A DNA stretch of 64,000 nucleotides from positions 124,001-188,000 of the forward strand of contig NZ_JANUEM010000006.1 of NCBI RefSeq assembly GCF_024809855.1. Direction: 5' to 3'. This DNA comes from Rheinheimera pacifica. GTDB taxonomy: Bacteria; Pseudomonadota; Gammaproteobacteria; Enterobacterales; Alteromonadaceae. The translations under genes and the position numbers were made by a program. Each line of letters begins with the position of its first letter. Position 1 is the first letter of the stretch. The notes beneath the pieces were generated by a model. That model saw only the letters and a program-made list of their open reading frames with translations, did no database searches and had not been told where the DNA came from. Positions 1 through 10,541 of this stretch are shown here, one piece after another.

Positions 1-245
1 TTTACACCCATCTCATTGGCTACAATCATTGCCAGTGTCGTTTTACCCAAACCCGGCGGGCCAAATATCAGCAGGTGGTCCAACGGGTCCCCCCGGCCAC
101 GGGCTGCCTCAATAAAAATGGCCATCTGCTGACAAACATGCTCTTGCCCGGTGTAGTCGGCCAGGGTTTTGGGCCTTATCGCGCGGTCAATTACCTCGTC
201 TTCGCGGGTGGCACTGGTTTGAATTAAACGATCAGCTTCTATCAT
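1..245 (-). CDS. ruvB: Holliday junction branch-migration ATPase RuvB, N-terminal part (cut by window edge)
   Basis: RuvB is the hexameric AAA+ motor that drives Holliday-junction branch migration with RuvA. Only the first 81 codons are inside the window. The start ATG (243-245) lies 3 bases after the ruvA stop. The protein begins MIEADRLIQ and carries the family stretch [11 protein letters not shown] and the Walker A loop GPPGLGKTT near residue 63. The remaining two thirds, including Walker B and the winged helix, lie left of position 1. It is the last visible gene of the aspS-yebC-ruvC-ruvA-ruvB string, so co-transcription with ruvA is very likely. Identification is secure although the gene is partial. 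Confidence 0.96.
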   Translation of the reverse strand, partial: MIEADRLIQTSATREDEVIDRAIRPKTLADYTGQEHVCQQMAIFIEAARGRGDPLDHLLIFGPPGLGKTTLAMIVANEMGV

Positions 246-248
246 GGC

Positions 249-869
249 TTACATCATGCTCCGCAGCGCTGCTTTAATAAGCTGTTCACTGCTCATTCCG
301 CTTTGTTTAGTCTTTTGTACAGCTTTATCAGCTTGCAACTGGCTGTAACCCAGCGACACCAAGGCGCTGGCTGCATCTTGCTCTGCACTTTGCTCAGGGC
401 TGAAAACCGCTTCATCATCTTGCAACACTAAGCCATCGGTAACCGGCGTGTTGGGCGCTATGCCCCAGTCTTTTAACCGGTCACGCATTTCTACCACTAA
501 ACGCTCTGCCGTTTTTTTGCCCACTCCCGGTAACTTCACCAGGGTGCTGACATCGTCAAGTTGGACACAGCGCACAAATTGCTGCGCGGTCATACCGGAT
601 AATATCGTCAGCGCTAATTTGGGGCCGACGCCGTTGGCTTTAATAAGTTGACGAAACAGTGCGCGCTCAGCCTGATTAATAAAGCCGTATAGCAACTGCG
701 CATCTTCACGTACAACAAAATGGGTATAAATAGTAGCTTCAACACCTATAGCCGGTAGCTGATAAAAGCTGGTCAGCGGTAGCTGTACTTCATAGCCGAC
801 ACCGGCCACTTCTATTAATAAGTCCGGCGCCTGCTTTTCCAGCAAAATACCGCGTAAACGTCCAATCAT
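249..869 (-). CDS. ruvA: Holliday junction DNA helicase subunit RuvA
   Basis: RuvA binds the four-way junction as a tetramer and loads RuvB. The 206-residue product matches the normal family length. It has the N-terminal OB fold ([12 protein letters not shown]), two helix-hairpin-helix motifs (around [13 protein letters not shown] and [20 protein letters not shown]), and a C-terminal domain III after a variable acidic linker ([20 protein letters not shown]) that contacts RuvB. It sits 34 bases downstream of ruvC and 3 bases upstream of ruvB, the classical ruvCAB order. Nothing unusual is seen. Confidence 0.98.
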   Translation of the reverse strand: MIGRLRGILLEKQAPDLLIEVAGVGYEVQLPLTSFYQLPAIGVEATIYTHFVVREDAQLLYGFINQAERALFRQLIKANGVGPKLALTILSGMTAQQFVRCVQLDDVSTLVKLPGVGKKTAERLVVEMRDRLKDWGIAPNTPVTDGLVLQDDEAVFSPEQSAEQDAASALVSLGYSQLQADKAVQKTKQSGMSSEQLIKAALRSMM

Positions 870-903
870 AAGGTCTGCTTATAGAATAAGGTGATAAATC
901 TGC

Positions 904-1428
904 TTAGCGTAACCGGCCACGCACGGTTTTACGCGCCTGCCCAGCCAAACTGATTAAACTCTGCTGAGTATGCCCATGACACAGGGCTACTGCAAGCGCA
1001 TCGGCGGCGTCGGCCTGCGGGTTAGCCGGTAATTTGAGTAAGGTACGTACCATATGCTGCACCTGGGCTTTGTCAGCAGCGCCGGTGCCAACCACTGATT
1101 GCTTAACCTGACGCGCTGAGTATTCGTACACCTCAAGCCCGGCATGTTTGGCAGCAACAATGGCAGCACCGCGTGCCTGCCCCAGTTTTAACGCGGAGTC
1201 GGCATTACGCGCCATAAACACCTGTTCAATAGCAAAAATAGTTGGCCGGGTTTGGCTGATAATTTCGCTGACACCATTGAAAATATCCAGCAAGCGCTCA
1301 GGTAGTAAATCAGTAGTGGTAAGCCGGATACAACCGCTGGCGACATACTCGAATTTCATGCCTACCTGGCGCACTACACCATAACCGGTTAAGCGGCTGC
1401 CAGGGTCAATACCCAGAATAATATTCAC
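904..1428 (-). CDS. ruvC: Crossover junction endodeoxyribonuclease RuvC
   Basis: RuvC is the dimeric Holliday-junction resolvase that cuts junctions processed by RuvAB. The 174-residue protein opens with [15 protein letters not shown], which carries the first catalytic Asp (residue 7). It keeps the acidic residues of the RNase H-like fold ([10 protein letters not shown] near 68-77 and [13 protein letters not shown] near the C terminus). It lies 13 bases downstream of yebC and just before ruvA. Length and catalytic residues are complete, so an active enzyme is expected. Confidence 0.98.
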   Translation of the reverse strand: MNIILGIDPGSRLTGYGVVRQVGMKFEYVASGCIRLTTTDLLPERLLDIFNGVSEIISQTRPTIFAIEQVFMARNADSALKLGQARGAAIVAAKHAGLEVYEYSARQVKQSVVGTGAADKAQVQHMVRTLLKLPANPQADAADALAVALCHGHTQQSLISLAGQARKTVRGRLR

Positions 1429-1441
1429 TATTGCGCCACGC

Positions 1442-2185
1442 TTAACCGTGCTCGGCCATCAGTTCGTCACTGATATCGGCATTGTGATACACATTTTGCA
1501 CGTCGTCTGAGTCTTCCAACTGATCAAGCAGTTTAAAAAACGCCGCCACATGATCAGCATCTACCTCAGCGCGGGTGGCAGGTATTAAGGTCACTTCGCT
1601 GCTATCAGGCATAAAACCGCCAGCTACCAGCGCGTCTTTCACATCATTAAACTGCTCAGCAGCTGTCAGCACTTCAAAGCTGCCATCTTCATGGCTTAGG
1701 ATATCTTCGGCACCAGCATTCAGTGCCGCTTCCATCAAGCTGTCTTCATCCATGCCGGGAGCAAACACCAGCACGCCACGGCGGCTGAATAAATAGGCTA
1801 CTGAGCCGCTGGTGCCCAGGCTGCCGCCAGCTTTAGTAAACGCATGGCGTACATCAGCTACGGTACGTTTATGGTTGTCAGTCATGGTTTCAACAATTAC
1901 CGCCACGCCGTTCGGGCCATAGCCTTCGTAAACTAACTCTTCGTAGTTTTCACCCTCGCTGGCACCGGCACCGCGCTTTATAGCGCGATCTATGGTATCG
2001 CGGGTCATATTTTCTGACAGGGCTTTATCTACCGCCAAACGTAGCCGCGGGTTAGCGCTGATATCAGGGTTTAAGCGGGCAGCTACGGTTAGCTCGCGGA
2101 TAATTTTGGTGAAAATTTTATTCTTTTTCGCATCCTGACGGGCTTTGCGATGCTTCATGTTCGCCCATTTACTATGGCCGGCCAT
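1442..2185 (-). CDS. yebC: YebC/PmpR family regulatory protein (TACO1 family)
   Basis: A 247-residue member of the YebC/TACO1 family, beginning [21 protein letters not shown], the diagnostic N terminus. Family members have been described as DNA-binding regulators (PmpR) and more recently as factors that help ribosomes through proline stretches; which applies here cannot be read from sequence. It lies between aspS and ruvC, the standard gammaproteobacterial position. A good Shine-Dalgarno (AAGGAG) precedes the ATG, and a perfect intercistronic hairpin separates it from aspS. Confidence 0.96.
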   Translation of the reverse strand: MAGHSKWANMKHRKARQDAKKNKIFTKIIRELTVAARLNPDISANPRLRLAVDKALSENMTRDTIDRAIKRGAGASEGENYEELVYEGYGPNGVAVIVETMTDNHKRTVADVRHAFTKAGGSLGTSGSVAYLFSRRGVLVFAPGMDEDSLMEAALNAGAEDILSHEDGSFEVLTAAEQFNDVKDALVAGGFMPDSSEVTLIPATRAEVDADHVAAFFKLLDQLEDSDDVQNVYHNADISDELMAEHG

Positions 2186-2201
2186 CAGTTACTCCTTAGT
2201 T

Positions 2202-2223
2202 GTGGCAGCAAAATTGCTGCCAC
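2202..2223 (-). other. Perfect hairpin between aspS and yebC
   Basis: A perfect 10-bp inverted repeat (GTGGCAGCAA and TTGCTGCCAC, 2-base loop) lies in the 63-bp gap between the aspS stop and the yebC start. On the minus-strand transcript it is followed by the yebC ribosome-binding site rather than a U tract. It is therefore more likely an RNA processing or stability element, or a weak attenuator, than a full terminator. Confidence 0.5.
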
Positions 2224-2248
2224 GGTATTGCAGGTAAAATGGTAAAAC

Positions 2249-4027
2249 TTATTGTGCTTTCGCAACCACAGCTATGCCCAGCTCTGCCAGTTGCGCCGGG
2301 TTAGCGGCGCCGGGGGCGTCGGTTAACGGGCATGCCGCAGTGGCGGTTTTAGGGAATGCCATTACATCACGAATTGACGTAGCGCCAGTCATTAACATCA
2401 CCAGGCGGTCCAGGCCAAAAGCCAAACCGGCATGCGGTGGTGCACCGTATTTTAATGCTTCAAGCAGGAAGCCGAATTTCTCTGCCGCTTCTTCATCGCT
2501 GATCCCCAACAAGGTGAACACTTTCGCCTGTACTTCAGCAGTATGAATACGCACCGAACCGCCACCCAGCTCGGTACCGTTTAATACCATGTCGTAGGCA
2601 TTAGATAACAACTTACCCAGCTCAAGTTCACTATTGGCGGTATCTAAAAACGCCGCCGTGTCCAGCGGTGACGTAAAGGGGTGATGCACAGCAGAGAAGC
2701 TGCCATCGTCGTTTTCTTCAAACATCGGGAAGTCCACTACCCACAGAGGCTTCCAGCCAGGCTGGGTAATGCCTAAATCTTCACCCAGTTTTAAGCGCAG
2801 CGCGCCCATGGCTTCACAGACCACTTTGTAGCTGTCGGCACCGAAGAAAATTAAATCGCCGTTGCTGGCACCAGTACGCGCAATAATAGTGCTGATAATA
2901 TCTGGCGTTAAAAACTTGGCCACCGGTGATTGCACGCCCTCCGCGCCTGCGGTGACATCATTAACCTTCATCCAGGCTAAGCCTTTGGCACCATAAATAC
3001 CAACAAAACTGGTGTAGTTATCAATATCTTTACGCGATACTTTTTCGGCAGCGCCCGGCACTTTTAGCGCCACTACACGACCTTTGGCGTCGTTGGCCGG
3101 GCCGGAGAACACTTTAAATTCAACATCTTTGAGCAAGTCGGCCACATCGACAAACTGCATTGGGTTACGCAGATCCGGCTTGTCTGAACCATACAGACGC
3201 ATGGCTTCCCAGTATGGCATACGTGGCATCTTGCCTAAATCAATGCCCAGCAACTGGTTAAACATCTGTTGCACCATCTGCTCAGTCACTTCCATGACCT
3301 GCTCGGCGCTCATAAACGAGGTTTCAATATCGATCTGCGTAAATTCCGGCTGGCGATCAGCACGTAAATCTTCATCGCGGAAACATTTTACGATCTGGTA
3401 GTAACGATCCAAGCCTGACATCATCAGTAATTGTTTAAACAACTGCGGTGATTGTGGCAACGCAAAAAACTGGCCTTTGTGTGTGCGGCTGGGCACTAAA
3501 TAGTCGCGTGCGCCTTCCGGCGTGGCTTTGGTTAAAATAGGGGTTTCAACATCCATAAAACCGTTGCTGTCCATAAAGTTACGCACAAAGCTGGTGACTT
3601 TAGCGCGAAACTTTAACCGATCGCTCATCAGCGGCCGGCGCAGGTCAAGGTAACGGTACTTTAAGCGCTGCTCTTCACTGTTGTTCTGGTTGGAGTCCAG
3701 CGGTAATGGTGCAGCTTTATTAAGAATAACCAACTCACTGGCATACACTTCCACTTCGCCGGTGGCCATATCTTTGTTAATTTGCGAATCAGGCCGGGCC
3801 CGTACCTGGCCTTTAATCTGAATACAGAATTCATTGCGCAGTGTGTAGGCAACGTCAAACAGGTCTTTTAAATCCGGGTCGCAAACAACCTGCACCATGC
3901 CTTCACGGTCGCGCAGGTCTAAGAAAATCAAACCACCCAGATCGCGGCGCCGGTTAACCCAGCCGCATAAAGACACTTGTTGCCCAACATGTTGTGCGGT
4001 TAATAAACCGCAATAATGGCTACGCAT
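2249..4027 (-). CDS. aspS: Aspartate-tRNA ligase AspRS
   Basis: A class II aminoacyl-tRNA synthetase that charges tRNA-Asp. The 592-residue length matches the bacterial-type enzyme, with an N-terminal OB-fold anticodon-binding domain ([15 protein letters not shown], around residues 19-33), class II motif 2 ([18 protein letters not shown], about 213-231), the bacterial GAD insertion, and motif 3 ([15 protein letters not shown], about 537-551). It leads the minus-strand operon with yebC and ruvCAB downstream. No truncation or substitution of a key motif is visible. Confidence 0.98.
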   Translation of the reverse strand: MRSHYCGLLTAQHVGQQVSLCGWVNRRRDLGGLIFLDLRDREGMVQVVCDPDLKDLFDVAYTLRNEFCIQIKGQVRARPDSQINKDMATGEVEVYASELVILNKAAPLPLDSNQNNSEEQRLKYRYLDLRRPLMSDRLKFRAKVTSFVRNFMDSNGFMDVETPILTKATPEGARDYLVPSRTHKGQFFALPQSPQLFKQLLMMSGLDRYYQIVKCFRDEDLRADRQPEFTQIDIETSFMSAEQVMEVTEQMVQQMFNQLLGIDLGKMPRMPYWEAMRLYGSDKPDLRNPMQFVDVADLLKDVEFKVFSGPANDAKGRVVALKVPGAAEKVSRKDIDNYTSFVGIYGAKGLAWMKVNDVTAGAEGVQSPVAKFLTPDIISTIIARTGASNGDLIFFGADSYKVVCEAMGALRLKLGEDLGITQPGWKPLWVVDFPMFEENDDGSFSAVHHPFTSPLDTAAFLDTANSELELGKLLSNAYDMVLNGTELGGGSVRIHTAEVQAKVFTLLGISDEEAAEKFGFLLEALKYGAPPHAGLAFGLDRLVMLMTGATSIRDVMAFPKTATAACPLTDAPGAANPAQLAELGIAVVAKAQ

Positions 4028-4110
4028 TAAACCTTCCTTCTACCTTACTAATCAGCGGTACTAAAATGACGGCTAATTATATAGAAATGACGCCTAATGT
4101 CACTGCCCGC

Positions 4111-6933
4111 TTACGAAAACACCGCTCTGGAAAAACAGTACTGGTTTTTACCCTGCTGCTTAACCCGGTACATCAGGCTGTCGGCTACTTTCAGCAATTT
4201 GGCACTATCGGTACCATCATCGGGATAAATGGCAATACCAATGCTGGCGCCAACTCTAACTTCACCTACCGAAAGGGTTACCGGCTGGCTTAGCCGATGC
4301 AGCATTTTTTCTGCCACTATGGCGGCGTCTTCACGGCTAAGCAGGCCGGTCAGTAACACCACAAACTCATCGCCGCCAAAACGGGCAACCGTATCGCTTT
4401 TTCTGACTGCATCTTTGAGCACCAAAGCAAGTTTCAGCAGCAGTTCATCGCCGACATCATGGCCATACAGATCGTTTACTTCTTTAAAACCATCCAGATC
4501 GATAAATAACAATGCCAGAATTTCATTGTGCCGGGCATGTTGTAACAATGCCTGCTCTATCCGCTCTTTAATCAGCCCGCGATTAGGAAGCTGCGTTAAA
4601 TCATCATGTGTGGCCATAAAACGCATTTTTTGTTCAGCTTGCCGGCGCAACCGCACTTCTTTGCGCAACGACAAATTCCAAATCACAAAAAATGTCAGCA
4701 ACGCCAATGCCACACCACCAATTTGCCACATCATGCGGTTAAATTGCGCTTTGTTAATACCCTGCGTTATCTGAAAGCTAAACCACTTTTGATACAAATG
4801 CTGCCGCTCTGCCTGGCCAATGCTGCGCAGCCCCTTGTTGAGGATCTCTATTAATGGCTGGTAGTCATTGCGTACGGCAATTAACGACGGGTAAGACGGC
4901 AGATCATCCAGCACCTGCACGCGCAGATACATATAACCTGTTTGGCGCAACATTTCGCTGGCGGCCTCAACAGAATCGATAACAAAATCAACTTCATGTT
5001 GCAGTAAAAGATCCAGTGCCCGACGCAGATCAACCACTGGCTTTACATCAATTTGTGGATAAACGTCATTAAGATGTTTAGCTAATTGATAGTCTTTATA
5101 TATTGCCACCCGCTTGCCATTCAGATCAGAGGTACTGAGCACTGTTGCAACATCTCCCCGGCTGATAGCCACCCATTGTATTGACCAGAACTCGTCGCTG
5201 AAGACCGCATAACTTTTACGGTCTTCCAGCTGTGAAACGTTAGCAATAAGATCGAGTTTTTTCTGCTGTAAATCAGCCAGCATAACGTCGAACTGGCTAT
5301 ACATACTGATATCAAAATCAATGTTCATCCGCTGGCTGAGCAAATTAAACATATCAACAGTAACACCGGCCGGATTGCCATCTGTGTCTATAAATTCCAT
5401 TGGAGCCCAGTCACTTAGCATACCAACACGTAGCTTATTATGCTTACTCAGCCAGTCGGCTTCTTTAAGCGATAGCGGTACTTTGTCGCGAAAAGCCGCA
5501 AAATAATATTGTGCCCGATCCCTGATCCAGCGTTGTTCTGCCTGTATCAGCGTATCCAGCTTCAATGCAGCAAACCCCTGACGGATATGCTCTGCCAATT
5601 CAGGTTTATCCGCTCTGACCAGGCTATACAACGGCGAATTAACGCTGCTTGATTCCAGCCGGTTAAAGCTGTCCCAAACATTTAATTGCTGCAAGCGCAT
5701 TGGCATAGTAGCTGAGGCACCAAAAAAACCCAGTAACTCTCCGTTTAAGGAGGCATCCAGCATCTCGTTCAGGGTGCGATATCTGGCAAATTCCAGTTGC
5801 GGGTAGCGCAGTTGTAATTCCGCCACATAAGGCGCATTTTCAAACACCCCCACTTTACCTATGCTGGTATCATCTAACTGTTTTAGCTGCAATTTTGCCG
5901 GGCTGAAAAGTTCTGAATTAAAACTATACAACTGATGCGCATCCAGCAGATTGTCGGGTAGCCCTTTGTTATCAGGAAAAGCGACTACTACGTCAATGCG
6001 GCCTTTTTGCAGGTTACTCAGATTATTGAATGAAGTGTCTGGTACAAAAGCGATTTTTGTACCGGTTTGTTCAGACCACTGTTGCCACATATCAACAAAC
6101 AGCCCTTGCGCCTCGCCCTGCAGCGAGACATGCATATACGGCTGGTTATCAATAGACACACCAAGCAATAAGGTATCCTGCTCAGCAGGCGTGCCCAGCC
6201 AGCGTCTTTCCAACTCATCAATAAAGCTACGGTTAAGCCGCGCAGTAGCAGCAGCCAATTGCTGCGCCAGTTGTTGATTGGCTGGCATCACAGCATATAC
6301 CAGCTCCATCTTGCGCAAAGCAATACGGCGGAACAAAGGAAACTTACGATTAAGTTCTTCATAGCGGGGATCATAAGTAGGAAGCCTGTCCAGGCTGGTG
6401 AAAGCAGCAACTTTTCCATCCAGAGCAGCCTGATACAACGCCGTAATATTGGGAAAATACATAAAGTTACCCTGCGGCAACTGTTGTTTTAACGCCGCCA
6501 GATGGCCGGTATTTTCTACCACACCGATCACAAAGGGCTGCAGATCTGTTAAGGAATTAACACCGGTTAAATCACGCATTACATAGATATTGCTAAATGC
6601 ATCTACATTAAGCTCTGTTAGCTTAAACATCGCTTTACGTTCCGGCGTACTGGCCATAGCCCCGTGTAACTGTACATCGCCTTGTCGTAACAGTTTTAAT
6701 GTGTCAGGCCAATCAGCAGCAATAAAGTCTATCTGAATGTTTTCCCGGCGCCCTACTTCGCGCCAGTAATCAACTGCCAGCCCGGCCACCTCACCTTCAG
6801 CATTGGTAAACATATAAGGATAAGTGTCTGCACTTAATGCCACCTGCAACCTTGCCGGCAAGCCGGTTTCAGACGCATAAGTCTGTGCCAGCGCAAACAT
6901 CAGTAACAAAGCAAAGATAGATTTACCAATCAT
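4111..6933 (-). CDS. Membrane diguanylate cyclase with three tandem periplasmic solute-binding (SBP_bac_3) domains
   Basis: A 940-residue sensor. A signal peptide (about residues 1-20) leads into three consecutive type-3 solute-binding domains (about 25-250, 253-480 and 493-725). One membrane helix (about 734-753) and a cytoplasmic GGDEF domain follow. The active site GGDEF (853-857) is intact, and an RxxD product-inhibition site (RKSD, 844-847) sits five residues before it, so it should make cyclic di-GMP under feedback control. No EAL domain is present. Related SBP modules bind amino acids or similar small molecules; the ligand here is unknown. It lies alone between aspS and a divergent DUF72 gene. 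The architecture is confident; ligand and output are not. Confidence 0.88.
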   Translation of the reverse strand: MIGKSIFALLLMFALAQTYASETGLPARLQVALSADTYPYMFTNAEGEVAGLAVDYWREVGRRENIQIDFIAADWPDTLKLLRQGDVQLHGAMASTPERKAMFKLTELNVDAFSNIYVMRDLTGVNSLTDLQPFVIGVVENTGHLAALKQQLPQGNFMYFPNITALYQAALDGKVAAFTSLDRLPTYDPRYEELNRKFPLFRRIALRKMELVYAVMPANQQLAQQLAAATARLNRSFIDELERRWLGTPAEQDTLLLGVSIDNQPYMHVSLQGEAQGLFVDMWQQWSEQTGTKIAFVPDTSFNNLSNLQKGRIDVVVAFPDNKGLPDNLLDAHQLYSFNSELFSPAKLQLKQLDDTSIGKVGVFENAPYVAELQLRYPQLEFARYRTLNEMLDASLNGELLGFFGASATMPMRLQQLNVWDSFNRLESSSVNSPLYSLVRADKPELAEHIRQGFAALKLDTLIQAEQRWIRDRAQYYFAAFRDKVPLSLKEADWLSKHNKLRVGMLSDWAPMEFIDTDGNPAGVTVDMFNLLSQRMNIDFDISMYSQFDVMLADLQQKKLDLIANVSQLEDRKSYAVFSDEFWSIQWVAISRGDVATVLSTSDLNGKRVAIYKDYQLAKHLNDVYPQIDVKPVVDLRRALDLLLQHEVDFVIDSVEAASEMLRQTGYMYLRVQVLDDLPSYPSLIAVRNDYQPLIEILNKGLRSIGQAERQHLYQKWFSFQITQGINKAQFNRMMWQIGGVALALLTFFVIWNLSLRKEVRLRRQAEQKMRFMATHDDLTQLPNRGLIKERIEQALLQHARHNEILALLFIDLDGFKEVNDLYGHDVGDELLLKLALVLKDAVRKSDTVARFGGDEFVVLLTGLLSREDAAIVAEKMLHRLSQPVTLSVGEVRVGASIGIAIYPDDGTDSAKLLKVADSLMYRVKQQGKNQYCFSRAVFS

Positions 6934-6999
6934 TATGTTATGCTTCCCAGCCTTAGTCTGTTAGTTGTACGCCGCCACGGTAATAAGGTCAAGTTAGCT

Positions 7000-7836
7000 A
7001 TGTTATATCTCGGCTGCCCGGTATGGGCTAACCCAAAATGGAAAAATACTATCTACACTGTGGACGCCAAAGCAACCGACTTTTTGCCGCAATATGCCCG
7101 TTATTTTAACAGTGCCGAAGGCAACACCACCTTTTATGCTGATCCATCAGATGATACCTTAAAACGCTGGCAGCAAGACACGCCAGAACACTACCGTTTT
7201 GTCCTGAAAGTGCCGCAGCGCATCAGCCATCACGGTGCTGCAGACAGCCTGCTGCAGTTGGCTGACTGGCTTAAACGTATGGCAATACTTGGTCAGAAGC
7301 TGGCACTGGTGCATTTGCAACTGCCTGCCCGTACAGGCCCGGCCGATTTTGCTCATATCAGTACACTGGTTGAACAGATTGGCCAACAGTGTCGCTGTGC
7401 ACTGGAAGTACGGCATCCGGCCTTTTTTGACAAAGGCCAATATGAAATTCAACTGCACAAAATGTTGCAGCACTATCAAGCCGAGCGCGTAGTAATTGAC
7501 AGCAGAGCCTTATTTTCAGTGCCGGCAACCAATCAGGCATTAATTGATGCACAGGCCAAAAAACCACGGGTGCCGGTACATGCGATAAGTTTCAGCCAAA
7601 CGCCGGTGCTAAGGTTTATCGGCACCGATGATATGGCCGTAAACCGGCAGTTTTATCAGCCATGGCTTACTAAAGTGCAGCAATGGCTCGATGAAGGCAA
7701 AAGCCCGTTTTGCTTTTTCCATACGCCGGATAACCATTTAGCGCCGCAACTGTGTCGCCAGTTTGCACAGGATTTAGCTTATCCTCACAGCTGTCTGGAA
7801 CCCTGGCCCGGCGAGCAACAATTCAGCTTGCTGTAG
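7000..7836 (+). CDS. DUF72 family protein (YecE-like)
   Basis: A 278-residue DUF72 protein with a TIM-barrel-like fold. I chose the ATG at 7000 because family members begin at the motif seen here (MLYLGCPVWANPKWK) and a purine-rich AAGG precedes it; an upstream in-frame ATG at 6940 would add 20 atypical residues. Family features include YARYFNSAEGNTTFYADPS and CFFHTPDNHLAPQLCRQFA. The biochemical function of DUF72 is not established. It is divergent from the diguanylate cyclase gene (66-bp gap) and 59 bp upstream of cmoA. A YecE-cmoA-cmoB neighbourhood also occurs in E. coli. Confidence 0.85.
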   Translation: MLYLGCPVWANPKWKNTIYTVDAKATDFLPQYARYFNSAEGNTTFYADPSDDTLKRWQQDTPEHYRFVLKVPQRISHHGAADSLLQLADWLKRMAILGQKLALVHLQLPARTGPADFAHISTLVEQIGQQCRCALEVRHPAFFDKGQYEIQLHKMLQHYQAERVVIDSRALFSVPATNQALIDAQAKKPRVPVHAISFSQTPVLRFIGTDDMAVNRQFYQPWLTKVQQWLDEGKSPFCFFHTPDNHLAPQLCRQFAQDLAYPHSCLEPWPGEQQFSLL

Positions 7837-7895
7837 TTTTGCAGTATTTAAGGTAAAATAGCGCCACTTATACTGCTTCCTACCGACACGTTTTT

Positions 7896-8621
7896 ATGCA
7901 AAAAGATGCCATTTTCGCCGAGCCACTGGCTCATATTCAGGATTTTCGTTTTGACGATCAGGTTGCTGATGTATTCCCCGACATGATCCAGCGCTCTGTG
8001 CCCGGCTATCAAACTATTATCCAAACCATTGGCAAACTAAGCGGCCGTTTTCAACAGGCTGACAGCAATTACTATGATCTCGGTTGTTCTTTAGGCGCTG
8101 CAACTCTGGCCATGCGGCGTAATATCACTGCAGCTAACAGCCGTATTATTGCGGTAGATAACAGCAGCGCCATGGTAGAGCGCTGCGAGCGACATTTGCA
8201 GGCGTTTCGCTCTGATATACCAGTTGAGGTAAAACTGGCAGATATCCGCCAGCAACCCATTGAACAAGCCGCCATAGTGGTAATTAACTTTACCCTGCAG
8301 TTTTTACCAAAAGAAGATCGTAATACTCTGATTAACCGCGTTTATCAGGGTTTAAAACCCGGCGGTTTACTGATTTTGTCGGAAAAGTTTATCAACCACG
8401 AGCCCGTTACAAACGACTTGCTGGTAGAGCTACATCACGACTTTAAACGCGCTAACGGCTACAGCGAGCTGGAAATCAGCCAAAAACGCAGTGCGCTGGA
8501 AAACGTAATGAAACCCGACACTCTGGCGGAGCACCAGCAACGCTTGCAACAAGCCGGTTTTACCAGCCAGACACTATGGTTTCAGTGTTTTAATTTCTGC
8601 TCAATGGTTGCGATTAAATAA
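7896..8621 (+). CDS. cmoA: Carboxy-S-adenosyl-L-methionine synthase CmoA
   Basis: CmoA converts SAM and prephenate to carboxy-SAM, the donor used by CmoB to make 5-oxyacetyluridine at position 34 of several tRNAs. The 241-residue length matches the family. Visible features are the N-terminal [20 protein letters not shown] and the SAM-binding motif I ([15 protein letters not shown], about residues 58-72), then the acidic strand [14 protein letters not shown]. cmoB follows 25 bases downstream, so the two should be co-expressed. Confidence 0.97.
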   Translation: MQKDAIFAEPLAHIQDFRFDDQVADVFPDMIQRSVPGYQTIIQTIGKLSGRFQQADSNYYDLGCSLGAATLAMRRNITAANSRIIAVDNSSAMVERCERHLQAFRSDIPVEVKLADIRQQPIEQAAIVVINFTLQFLPKEDRNTLINRVYQGLKPGGLLILSEKFINHEPVTNDLLVELHHDFKRANGYSELEISQKRSALENVMKPDTLAEHQQRLQQAGFTSQTLWFQCFNFCSMVAIK

Positions 8622-8646
8622 TCGTTACTCTTATATAAGGTTAGCT

Positions 8647-9612
8647 ATGCTCGATTTCACGCCCTTTTATGCCCAATTGGCAACCAATAAACTGCACAGC
8701 TGGCTGCAGACGTTACCGGCGCAGCTGGCAAGCTGGAGTAAAGACGCCCTCCATGGCGATTTTAAGCAGTGGCAAAAGGTAATCAGCAATCTGCCAACCA
8801 CCACACCCGGCACGATTGAGCTAAAAACTTCGGTGCAGTTTGGCAACGCAGACGATATTAGCAGCGGTGAAGCGCAGCAAATCCGTTACTTGCTGCAGCA
8901 GTTAAAACCCTGGCGTAAAGGCCCGTTTAGTATTCATGGTATTGATATTGATACCGAGTGGCGCTCTGATTTTAAATGGGACCGGGTGCTGCCGCATATT
9001 GCACCGCTGGCAAAACGCACTGTGCTGGATGTGGGCTGTGGCAGTGGTTATCACCTGTGGCGTATGCGCGGCGAAGGCGCAAAATTTGTTGTGGGCATTG
9101 ACCCGTCGCAGCTGTTTTATGCCCAGTTTCAGGCAATTAAACATTTTAACGCCGACCCTGCGGTCAATCTTATCCCGATCGGGATAGACGAGATGCCGGC
9201 ACTTAAGCAGTTTGATACCGTCTTCTCAATGGGGGTATTGTACCACCGCCGTTCACCGCTGGATTTTCTGCAACAGCTGAAAAACCAGCTGCGCCCTGGT
9301 GGCGAGTTAGTGTTGGAGACCCTGGTAGTAGAAGGCGATGAACATACGGTACTGGTACCTGGTGAGCGGTATGCCAAAATGCGCAATGTCTGGTTTATTC
9401 CCAGCGTAGCTGCCCTAACGCACTGGCTGCAACGGCTGGGTTTTGACAATGTAAGGCTGGCCGATTTAAACCGCACTACGCTGGACGAGCAGCGCAAAAC
9501 CGACTGGATGGAAAACGAAAGTTTAATTGATTTTCTTGATGCAACTGATCATAGTAAAACCATAGAAGGCTATCCGGCACCGCTAAGGGCAGTGATTGTC
9601 GCCAACGTTTAA
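8647..9612 (+). CDS. cmoB: tRNA U34 carboxymethyltransferase CmoB
   Basis: CmoB transfers the carboxymethyl group from carboxy-SAM to 5-hydroxyuridine-34 of tRNA. The start is set at the ATG at 8647 ([11 protein letters not shown]), after an AAGG; the frame is open further upstream but would overlap cmoA with non-homologous residues. The 321-residue protein has the methyltransferase motif [15 protein letters not shown] (about 122-136) and the family segment [16 protein letters not shown]. It forms a two-gene unit with cmoA. Confidence 0.97.
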   Translation: MLDFTPFYAQLATNKLHSWLQTLPAQLASWSKDALHGDFKQWQKVISNLPTTTPGTIELKTSVQFGNADDISSGEAQQIRYLLQQLKPWRKGPFSIHGIDIDTEWRSDFKWDRVLPHIAPLAKRTVLDVGCGSGYHLWRMRGEGAKFVVGIDPSQLFYAQFQAIKHFNADPAVNLIPIGIDEMPALKQFDTVFSMGVLYHRRSPLDFLQQLKNQLRPGGELVLETLVVEGDEHTVLVPGERYAKMRNVWFIPSVAALTHWLQRLGFDNVRLADLNRTTLDEQRKTDWMENESLIDFLDATDHSKTIEGYPAPLRAVIVANV

Positions 9613-9635
9613 CGCCACAGGAGCACACGCCCGTC

Positions 9636-10532
9636 ATGCCCTACCGTCCACGTTCAACTCTGGAGCAATGGCGTATACTGCAGGCAGTGGTCGATGCCGG
9701 CGGCTACGCTCAGGCCGCTGAACTGTTAAATAAAAGCCAGTCATCACTCAACCATGCCGTCGCGAAATTGCAAAACCAACTTGGTGTTGAGCTACTGGAA
9801 GTTCGCGGCCGCAAAGCTTATCTGACAGAAGCCGGTGAAGTGATGCTGCGCCGCTCAAGGTTACTGACACAGCAAGTAGAAGATTTAGAATTGCTGGCCG
9901 CCAATATCGACCAGGGCTGGGAGCCGGAAATCCGTATTGCGGTAGAACTGGCCTACCCGCGCCGTTTTTTAAATGAAGCCCTCGCTGCTTTTTATCCGCT
10001 TAGCCGTGGTAGCCGTATTCAGCTTATCGATTGCGTTATTACCGGTACCGCAGAAATGATCCTGCAAAAGCGGGCCGATCTGGTCATAGCAGCCTCGGCC
10101 GTTATTCCCAAAGGCTATTTAGGTGAGCATTTATGTCATATCCGCTTTATTCCGGTCACCGGCAGCCATAATCCGCTGGCCACAGCAAACCAGATCGACC
10201 AGAACGAACTGAGCCAGCATTTGCAACTGGTGATCCGTGATACCGCACAAAAACCGCAGGAAAATATCGGTTGGCTGCGGGCAGAACAACGCTGGACGGT
10301 AGATAACTTTTTTGAAGCAATAGAAATTTTGCAACTGGGCTTAGGCTTTTGCTGGCTGCCGGATTTTATGGTGACAGACTACATTACCCGTGGCACTCTG
10401 GTGCAACTTAGCCTGAACCAAAGCAGCGAGCGTATGGCAACCATATCGCTGGTAGCCCCCAAAGAAGAAACCCTGGGCCCCGGCAGTAAACAATTACGCC
10501 AGTTAATTCTGGCTGCCCATCAAAAATCCTGA
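9636..10532 (+). CDS. LysR-family transcriptional regulator
   Basis: A 298-residue LysR-type regulator. The N-terminal winged helix-turn-helix (STLEQWRILQAVVDAGGYAQ, then ELLNKSQSSLNHAVAKLQ, residues about 6-45) is followed by the linker helix and a periplasmic-binding-protein-like effector domain (about 90-295). The gene starts 23 bases after cmoB and is followed 9 bases later by a small hypothetical gene, so it may simply ride on the cmo transcript. There is no divergently oriented neighbour of the kind LysR proteins often regulate, so its target is unknown. Confidence 0.9.
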   Translation: MPYRPRSTLEQWRILQAVVDAGGYAQAAELLNKSQSSLNHAVAKLQNQLGVELLEVRGRKAYLTEAGEVMLRRSRLLTQQVEDLELLAANIDQGWEPEIRIAVELAYPRRFLNEALAAFYPLSRGSRIQLIDCVITGTAEMILQKRADLVIAASAVIPKGYLGEHLCHIRFIPVTGSHNPLATANQIDQNELSQHLQLVIRDTAQKPQENIGWLRAEQRWTVDNFFEAIEILQLGLGFCWLPDFMVTDYITRGTLVQLSLNQSSERMATISLVAPKEETLGPGSKQLRQLILAAHQKS

Positions 10533-10541
10533 GGCAATTTT

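Noticed and set aside
8608-8646. An upstream start for cmoB overlapping cmoA
   Set aside because: The added residues are unlike the family, and a good ribosome-binding site precedes the ATG at 8647.
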